In this document: one piece after another, positions 48,403-54,392 of the stretch
How positions within the stretch are numbered: position 1 is the stretch's first letter
Layout of the letters: each line of letters begins with the position of its first letter
Source: SIG587 sp045544035
GTDB lineage: Bacteria > Bacillota > Clostridia > Oscillospirales > Acutalibacteraceae
Direction: 5' to 3'
NCBI GenBank assembly: GCA_045544035.1
Contig: JAZPYE010000020.1
Span: forward strand, 1 to 54,392
DNA: 54,392 nucleotides
Translations under genes and position numbers: made by a program
Notes under the pieces: model-generated
What the model was told of the DNA's origin: nothing
Seen by the model: only the letters and a program-made list of their open reading frames with translations
Databases searched by the model: none

Positions 48403-50325
48403 TTAATCAATTTGTTCTTTAAATGGTTTAAATTTATGCCCACTCCACGACATGTCTAAATGTGAGGAGAACTCTAAGGTGTTAAGTCTGATTCCGTGAA
48501 CGATAACCGAAAGAATGTTTAGAATCATATTCAGTCCGTGTCCAAACACCAATAGAACGATGGCAAGTATCATAAACATAAAATTGCCAAGTAACGGCCC
48601 TGCGAGTTCATTAACGGTAGCAGAGATTGCGGCACCTGCAAGGCCGACCGCCCAAAGTCGTATATACGAAACGATATCCGAAAACACATTTACCACACCA
48701 AGCAAAACCGACACAATGTTGGTAAGACTTGAAAGTATGGATTTAATAATGCTTCCTTCATAGTTTGAAAATACGAAGCTCAGTACAAATCCTATACCAA
48801 TTAATGCGATAGCAACCGTTCCTACGGAAATTCCGCCGATGACCAGTCCAAAGCTGAACACCTCGGCATTTACAACCAGACTCAGCACCAAATAGTAGAT
48901 ACCTAAAAGCTGTAATATCGAGCCGATATCACCAAGCATTTTGATGGAGCCTTTATTTCTCAAAGCACCTTTTATATGTGCGACTGTAAGCTGTATCAGC
49001 GCCAGTGAGAAACAGAATATCTGCAGATTTTGAGCCGTAGTCAGCCCTACTGTGCCATTGGTCCAGAACGGATACCATATCTTATCGGCATACACATTTG
49101 AAATTACCGGTATGGATAAGCTCTTTAACCAATCGGGCAACTGTTCCGGAGTGAGTCCAAACCAAGTGCAAGTAAGCGTTCCCCAAAGAACGGTTGAGAG
49201 GCCGAACAGTCCCACGAGCAAAAACATGGGCGAAATTTGTTTTTTGGCGATAAGCGATTTTATAATCGGGATTGCCGAAACAGCACAGATAAGCAGTCCG
49301 TATCCGCCGTCACCGAAAATAATTCCGAAGAATATGAGTATAAACGCCAAGAACCAACCCGAAATGTCATACTCAAAATAACCGGGAACGGTGCCTAAAA
49401 AGTCGGTCAACGGATAAATAAGACTTACAAACTTGTTGTTTTTAAGCTTGGTGGGAACGTTATCCTCAATCGAAGGTTCTTCCACGAGAAGTCCCCACGA
49501 ATTGCTTTGGGCAGTTTGCTTGAGCCTATCAAGATTTTCAGCCGCAATATAGCCTGCGAAATAGGAAATGGAAAGTGGCAACTCGCTTTCGGGTGATAAC
49601 TTTTCATCTGCCATACCCGTAGTATAGATTTCAAATTCAATTTCCTTTTCGGTAGCCCCAACGGCTCTATTAATGCTCTCAACATAACAAGCATTGGAGG
49701 CGATCGTTTCGTCGATTTCGTCTATACGAGTGCTAAGTTTTGAAAGCCGTTTCTTCATCTCGCCTGTAGAAATCTGTGGTAATGCCAAACGGTATGTGTT
49801 CAGTGCTGTAACAGCTTCATCAAGTTCTTCCTTATTGGATTTGAGCAGCATAAATCTTACAGTCGATTTTGTTACATCAATTCGAACGGTTTTAATGCTT
49901 TCGTCAAGCAGCTCATATTCGGCCTTTGGCATCTCGTAAAAGGATATCTCATAACCTTTTGATTCCAAATCGCTTATACTTGTCGGATCAAAGTCCCCCC
50001 AGCTTTTCAAGCGGTCGAGCTCGGAGCTGAGCGCAATTTGCTCTGCCTGACACTGCTTTTTCTCGGCATCGAGAGCTTGAATTCTCGTTGCAACGGACAA
50101 AGCCTCTGCAGCGCTCACACCTTTTTGCTCTACGTTTTTCCTTTTGCCAATCGTAAAGATCGCTCTTTCAAGCAAAGCAATTTGTTCTCGGAGCGAGGCG
50201 AGTCGTTCACCTGAACCTTCGGTTATTTCAATGTGGACAATTCCTAATTTGCGAAGTTTTTTTAGGGTTTCGTTCTTTTTGTTTTCTCTGATAATAAGAG
50301 TTACTTTTTTCATAGGCACTATCAT
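48403..50325 (-). CDS. ntpI: V-type ATPase subunit I (a-type stator)
   Basis: This 640-aa subunit has an N-terminal cytoplasmic half (about 1-300) with coiled-coil arms (LREQIALLERAIFTIGKRK, LDAEKKQCQAEQIALSSELDRL). A C-terminal half of about eight membrane segments forms the ion half-channels against the K ring; the conserved Arg lies in YIRLWAVGLAGAAIS. The ATG at 50325 overlaps the stop of subunit D by four bases (ATGA), with GGAGG upstream. Confidence 0.93.
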   Translation of the reverse strand: MIVPMKKVTLIIRENKKNETLKKLRKLGIVHIEITEGSGERLASLREQIALLERAIFTIGKRKNVEQKGVSAAEALSVATRIQALDAEKKQCQAEQIALSSELDRLKSWGDFDPTSISDLESKGYEISFYEMPKAEYELLDESIKTVRIDVTKSTVRFMLLKSNKEELDEAVTALNTYRLALPQISTGEMKKRLSKLSTRIDEIDETIASNACYVESINRAVGATEKEIEFEIYTTGMADEKLSPESELPLSISYFAGYIAAENLDRLKQTAQSNSWGLLVEEPSIEDNVPTKLKNNKFVSLIYPLTDFLGTVPGYFEYDISGWFLAFILIFFGIIFGDGGYGLLICAVSAIPIIKSLIAKKQISPMFLLVGLFGLSTVLWGTLTCTWFGLTPEQLPDWLKSLSIPVISNVYADKIWYPFWTNGTVGLTTAQNLQIFCFSLALIQLTVAHIKGALRNKGSIKMLGDIGSILQLLGIYYLVLSLVVNAEVFSFGLVIGGISVGTVAIALIGIGFVLSFVFSNYEGSIIKSILSSLTNIVSVLLGVVNVFSDIVSYIRLWAVGLAGAAISATVNELAGPLLGNFMFMILAIVLLVFGHGLNMILNILSVIVHGIRLNTLEFSSHLDMSWSGHKFKPFKEQID

Positions 50326-50954
50326 AATGAATAAACCTCCTTTTCGGAAGCCACAGCATTACGAAGGGCTATTTTGCGTTTTGATATTTTTGAACGCACT
50401 ACGGCACTAACCTGTTGGTCTGCCATATAAATTGATATTTTTTTGATATTTTCCTCGGTTTCAGGGATTTTAACCTTTTCAAACAGGTTGACTCGTTGAG
50501 AAGTTGCAAGCAATTCAATCTCTAATAATCTGACCTGTTCATCTAACACTTCCGCCTCTAAATCGAGAGACATTGCCTTTTCCATATGGTTTGCGGCAAT
50601 ATCCACCCAAAGAGGTGTTTCATAAAAGTCATAATCTCCTCGTGAGAAATCCGCGCCCTCAAACGTAGGAATATCAACGCCCGCAATGTTTCCTTTTCCT
50701 TTACGAATATTGCTGACAGTTATAATTCCCTTTGGAAATGCATCCATTTCACTAAAAACTGCAATCCATTCACGAAAGCCAAATTCAAGGTCTTCTCTTT
50801 CTTTTCTCACTGCCTTTGCTTTGGCTTCAATTGTACGGATCTCCGATTGGAGTTGTTGCTTTTTCAGTGTCAGAGTAGGCAAATATCTGCGGTACATTTT
50901 AAGTGCGTCCTTTTGTACCTTCAACTCATTTTTAGTCAGTTTGATTTTTGCCAA
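50322..50954 (-). CDS. ntpD: V-type ATPase subunit D (central rotor stalk)
   Basis: This 210-aa subunit is a long antiparallel coiled coil that turns inside A3B3. The N-terminus is IKLTKNELKVQKDALKMYRRYLPTLTLKK, and the C-terminal helix is FEKVKIPETEENIKKISIYMADQQ. It starts at TTG 50954 with AGGAGG upstream. Confidence 0.92.
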   Translation of the reverse strand: MAKIKLTKNELKVQKDALKMYRRYLPTLTLKKQQLQSEIRTIEAKAKAVRKEREDLEFGFREWIAVFSEMDAFPKGIITVSNIRKGKGNIAGVDIPTFEGADFSRGDYDFYETPLWVDIAANHMEKAMSLDLEAEVLDEQVRLLEIELLATSQRVNLFEKVKIPETEENIKKISIYMADQQVSAVVRSKISKRKIALRNAVASEKEVYSL

Positions 50955-50968
50955 AACTACAGACCTCC

Positions 50969-52270
50969 TTAACCTTTAGGCCAAAATTCATCGGTAAGGT
51001 CTGATTTTATTCCGGTTTCGTCCTTTTCGAAGCAATCCGCTAAAATTTCCCATCCTAAATCAAGTGCATCCTCAAGCGGAAGATTAACTGATAGTGACAT
51101 TAGCTTGCTTTCAAAAAGTTTACCGTACTTCAGCAATTTTTCATCCCAACGGCTCATAGAAAAGCCCATGTTTTTCTTTTCAAGCGTTTCCTTGTAAGAA
51201 GAATAAAGGCGAATCATCGCATCCATAAGAGCCCGATGGTCTTTTCGTGTTTTACCGTTTACGTTTTGTTTTAGTCGGGAAAGAGAACCGAACGGCTCTA
51301 TGCGACCGCCTTTAAGGTAATACTGACCTTCGGTAATGTATCCTGTATTGTCGGGGACGGGATGAGTAACGTCATCGCCGGGCATTGTAGTAACCGCCAA
51401 GACGGTAACTGACCCTGAATCAGCAAAATCAACCGCTTTTTCGTAACGGGATGCAAGCTGAGAATACAGGTCACCGGGATATCCACGGTTGGAAGGAACC
51501 TGTTCCTGCGTAATGGCAATTTCCTTCATGGCATCAGCAAAGTTGGTCATATCGGTAAGGAGCACCAATACGTCTTTATTCTGAAGCGCAAATTGTTCTG
51601 CTACCGCCAACACCATATCGGGAATCATCATACACTCAACGGTAGGATCGGAAGCGGTATGAATAAACATAACGGTTTTACTGAGTGCTCCGCCCTTGGA
51701 AAGCGCATCCTTAAAATATAAAAAATCATCATATTTAAGACCCATGCCACCAAGAACGATTACGTCGGCTTGTGCCTGCATTGCAATTCGGGCAAGAAGT
51801 TGATTGTACGGCTCACCCGAAATAGAGAAAATAGGCAACTTTTGAGAAACAACCAAGGTGTTGAACATATCAATCATAGGAATGTTGGTTCTCATCATTC
51901 GGTTGGCAAGAATACGTTTCGTGGGATTAACAGAGGGACCGCCGATAGATTTCATATTATCGTTAAGTGCAGGGCCTTTATCTCTCGGCTCACCAGAGCC
52001 GTTAAATATACGACCCAATAAATCTTCACTGAAAGATACTCGCATTTCGTGACCGAGGAAACGAACTTCATCTCCTGTAGAAACGCCCTGACCGCCGGCA
52101 AAAACCTGCAGAGAAACAATATCCCCCTCAATTTTATTAACCTGAGCCAAGGATTTGCCGAAGCGTGTGTTGATCTGTGCCAATTCCTTATCCTTAACAC
52201 CATTTGCTCGGACAGTGATAACATTGCCGATAATAGATTCTATTCGGTTATATACTTTATTCACTCTCAT
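50969..52270 (-). CDS. ntpB: V-type ATPase subunit B (non-catalytic)
   Basis: This 433-aa subunit lacks a Walker A motif, as expected for B, and has the RVSFSEDLLGRIFNGSGEPRDKGP and PTKRILANRMMRTNIPMIDMFNTLV regions and SRYEKAVDF near the nucleotide interface. It is somewhat shorter than E. hirae NtpB (about 458), as in bacteroidete-type enzymes. Its ATG overlaps the subunit A stop by four bases. Confidence 0.94.
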   Translation of the reverse strand: MRVNKVYNRIESIIGNVITVRANGVKDKELAQINTRFGKSLAQVNKIEGDIVSLQVFAGGQGVSTGDEVRFLGHEMRVSFSEDLLGRIFNGSGEPRDKGPALNDNMKSIGGPSVNPTKRILANRMMRTNIPMIDMFNTLVVSQKLPIFSISGEPYNQLLARIAMQAQADVIVLGGMGLKYDDFLYFKDALSKGGALSKTVMFIHTASDPTVECMMIPDMVLAVAEQFALQNKDVLVLLTDMTNFADAMKEIAITQEQVPSNRGYPGDLYSQLASRYEKAVDFADSGSVTVLAVTTMPGDDVTHPVPDNTGYITEGQYYLKGGRIEPFGSLSRLKQNVNGKTRKDHRALMDAMIRLYSSYKETLEKKNMGFSMSRWDEKLLKYGKLFESKLMSLSVNLPLEDALDLGWEILADCFEKDETGIKSDLTDEFWPKG

Positions 52271-54036
52271 TCACCGTCCTTTAATAGTTTTTCAGTCGGT
52301 GCAGCTAATTTGCCGTCACCTTTGCGATACAATTCATCAATCTCAAATTCTGCTTTTTTAAATGCTTCGCTCTCAAACTCAGTGTAATTCCAGTCGATGA
52401 ATTTCTGGCGCATACGGTTAAAGAAGTCTCTCGCATCGTCTTTATTTTGAAGAGCGTAATTACTGCCTAAAATATATACGAGTTTATCGGTAACATAGCG
52501 CTGACGCTGTTTTCCGCAGTTTGCTTCAACCAAATCGAAGGAGTTCTGCTGCAGATAAACAGCATCGAGCATTTCCGATTTTAAATAGGTAATATAATCA
52601 GAAAGTGTCGTACCTTCTTCACCGATAACCTTCATCATAGAGCCAATCTCGTCGCCGTGGTGAAGAATACTCTTGCAGAATTCCAACTTTTCGCCGTCAA
52701 TAACGCTGTTATATTTTGACCAAGAGATAAGCGGATCAATAGCAGGATATTTTCTTGCATCCGAACGCTCACGGGAAAGCCCGTGGAATGCGCCAACAAC
52801 CTTTAGGGTCGCCTGTGTTACAGGCTCCTCAAAGTTGCCGCCTGCAGGGGATACGGTACCGCCGATAGTAACGGAACCGGTACTGCCGTCAGGTAAACGT
52901 ACATAACCTGCTCTTTCGTAAAATGCCGCAATATAGGATTCGAGATATGCAGGGAAAGCCTCTTCGCCGGGAATTTCTTCAAGTCTGCCCGACATTTCAC
53001 GCATCGCCTGTGCCCAGCGAGATGTTGAGTCTGCCAACATAAGAACATCAAGACCCATTTGGCGATAGTACTCGGCAAGTGTTACTGCAGTATAAACCGA
53101 AGCTTCACGGGAGGCAACGGGCATAGAGGAAGTATTGCATATAATAATGGTTCGTTCCATAAGCGAACGTCCGGTTTTGGGATCTGTTAACTCGGGGAAC
53201 TCAGTGAGCGTTTCAACAACTTCACCGGCACGCTCACCGCAGGCGGCGATAATAACTATATCTACATCCGCATATTTCGATGTGGTATGCTGTAGTACCG
53301 TTTTACCTGCACCGAAAGGTCCGGGAGTGCAATAGGTTCCGCCTTTTGCTACAGGGAAAAAGGAGTCGATAAGCCGCACCTTGGTTTCCATTGTTTCGAT
53401 AGGCGCCAATCTCTCACTATAGCTTTTTACCGCACGTTTAACAGGCCACTTAAACGACATCGATACGGGTATTTCGCGACCTCGTTCATCGGTTAAAACC
53501 GCAATAGTTTCTTTAACGGTGTATTCGCCCTTGTCGGCAATAGATTTTATTGTATAGTTTCCCAGCAGATAAAAGGGAACAAAAATTTTATGCGTAAACG
53601 GGCCTTCGGGAACGGTTCCGATGTATTCGCCTGCACGAACAATATCACCAACCTTCACAGTCGGTGTGAACTCCCATTTCTTTTCGGTATTAAGTCCGTC
53701 TGCGTAAATTCCTCTTTCCAAAAACCAGCCTGCTTGCTCTGCTAAAACAGGAAGCGGATTTTGCAGTCCGTCATATATCTGACCGAGCAAACCGGGGCCG
53801 AGATCTGCCGAAAGCATATCTCCCGTAAATTTAACCGTATCCCCACATTGAATACCATCGGTCATTTCATAAACCTGCACTTGAGCAACGTTGCCTTTTA
53901 TACGGATAACCTCGCTTTTAAGGGCAGTATCACCTACAAAAACATAGCATATTTCGTTCATAGAAACATTTCCGTCAAATTCAACCGACACCAGGTTTCC
54001 GTTTATGCTTACTACCTTTCCTTTATTTTCGGTCAT
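52267..54036 (-). CDS. ntpA: V-type ATPase subunit A (catalytic)
   Basis: This 589-aa subunit has Walker A GPFGAGKTV (239-247, Lys245) and an A-type bulge domain (about 110-190). The catalytic GER appears in IIAACGERAGEVVETLTEFPEL, and SMPVASREASVYTAVTLAEYYRQMG is present. ATG 54036 overlaps the previous gene's stop (ATGA), with GGAGG upstream. Together with B it forms the ATP-driven head of the pump. Confidence 0.96.
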   Translation of the reverse strand: MTENKGKVVSINGNLVSVEFDGNVSMNEICYVFVGDTALKSEVIRIKGNVAQVQVYEMTDGIQCGDTVKFTGDMLSADLGPGLLGQIYDGLQNPLPVLAEQAGWFLERGIYADGLNTEKKWEFTPTVKVGDIVRAGEYIGTVPEGPFTHKIFVPFYLLGNYTIKSIADKGEYTVKETIAVLTDERGREIPVSMSFKWPVKRAVKSYSERLAPIETMETKVRLIDSFFPVAKGGTYCTPGPFGAGKTVLQHTTSKYADVDIVIIAACGERAGEVVETLTEFPELTDPKTGRSLMERTIIICNTSSMPVASREASVYTAVTLAEYYRQMGLDVLMLADSTSRWAQAMREMSGRLEEIPGEEAFPAYLESYIAAFYERAGYVRLPDGSTGSVTIGGTVSPAGGNFEEPVTQATLKVVGAFHGLSRERSDARKYPAIDPLISWSKYNSVIDGEKLEFCKSILHHGDEIGSMMKVIGEEGTTLSDYITYLKSEMLDAVYLQQNSFDLVEANCGKQRQRYVTDKLVYILGSNYALQNKDDARDFFNRMRQKFIDWNYTEFESEAFKKAEFEIDELYRKGDGKLAAPTEKLLKDGE

Positions 54037-54392
54037 TGTTTTGCCTCCAACCTATCTCCATTTAAAATAGAGTCGTCTATATTTTTGTATGCTTTTTCTC
54101 CGCTCTTTGTATCAAACTGCCTTATGCGAAGAAGCAATTTTAATTTTAGTCCGTAATAGAAAATATAATCCTCAGAAAAGCTATCCATAGGCCTTAGCGT
54201 TTCTAAGAGTTCCAAGCGGTAACTGTTTAGATATTTTTCTGCTTCCATTGGATTTTCGATTTCTGTTGCCGTACTTCCTACCTTGATATATTCCACAGGA
54301 AAAGCTCTGTTCTCCGTATCGAATGGTTTCTTCATTTTCTCAGCACGAACTTTACCAAGCGCAAAACGAAGGTTTCTCTCGCTTTCGTTCCA
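54033..54392 (-). CDS. V-ATPase operon protein, DUF2764-like (partial)
   Basis: The frame is open to the window edge, so the N-terminal part is missing; at least 119 residues are visible from WNESERNLRFALGKVR to the stop at 54033. An apparent ATG at 54335 is probably internal, since the frame continues upstream and no site precedes it. The C-terminal FYYGLKLKLLLRIRQFDTKSGEKAYKNI fits the end of DUF2764 proteins, which sit between subunits E and A in Bacteroides, Chlamydia and spirochaete V-ATPase operons. Subunit C is another possibility. Confidence 0.55.
   Translation of the reverse strand, partial: WNESERNLRFALGKVRAEKMKKPFDTENRAFPVEYIKVGSTATEIENPMEAEKYLNSYRLELLETLRPMDSFSEDYIFYYGLKLKLLLRIRQFDTKSGEKAYKNIDDSILNGDRLEAKQ

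Overview
The window looks like a chromosomal piece of an endospore-forming member of the Clostridia (Firmicutes), most like the Oscillospiraceae/Ruminococcaceae type found in animal guts. The evidence is SigH, YqfC/YqfD, YlbJ and a BofC-like protein, Firmicutes gene orders (yqfC-yqfD-phoH-ybeY-era-yqzL-recO and ylxM-ffh-rpsP-khpA-rimM-trmD), strong GGAGG ribosome sites, many TTG/GTG starts, and sigma-A promoters close to consensus. No rRNA gene, CRISPR array, transposase or integrase was seen.

Layout. 1-9872: tRNA-Leu, a class A penicillin-binding protein, small sporulation/regulatory genes, SigH, a phosphohexomutase, EngB and Lon. 9986-20658: a glucuronide/glucuronate locus with a GH2 glycosidase, a GPH symporter, two AraC regulators, UxaC, UxuA, an SDR in the fructuronate reductase slot, and KDG kinase. 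This takes a glucuronide to KDPG; the KDPG aldolase is not in the window. 20793-21802: tmRNA, smpB and tRNA-Pro. 21914-25894: HPr and the trmD/ffh operon on the minus strand. 26068-27528: an orphan solute-binding lipoprotein. 27572-34803: mutS2, recO, yqzL, era, ybeY, phoH, yqfD and yqfC on the minus strand. 34899-39933: ylbJ with an unknown gene, proB-proA-proC and tspO.

40013-45300 is a recombination-prone stretch. Two tRNA-Ser genes are followed by a 73-bp duplication carrying the tRNA tail. Next come pnuC behind a structured leader and a tRNA-Pro. Then follows a two-gene AT-rich cassette: an eight-zinc-ribbon protein with an embedded PD-(D/E)XK-type nuclease, and an AbiTii-like protein. 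Long diverged direct repeats flank the cassette, and it ends against a truncated gene. This cassette is the best candidate here for an undescribed (probably anti-phage) system.

45407-54392 (minus strand) is a V-type ATPase operon, [DUF2764-like]-A-B-D-I-K, followed by KtrB and KtrA potassium uptake genes and two small genes. The gene order is that of Bacteroidetes/Chlamydia/spirochaete V-ATPases rather than the usual Firmicutes ntp order. The ring subunit carries the full set of side-chain Na+ ligands known from Enterococcus hirae NtpK. I infer that a sodium-motive V-ATPase and Na+-linked K+ uptake work together.

All functional names rest on sequence reading by eye (motifs, length, gene order); no database search was run.
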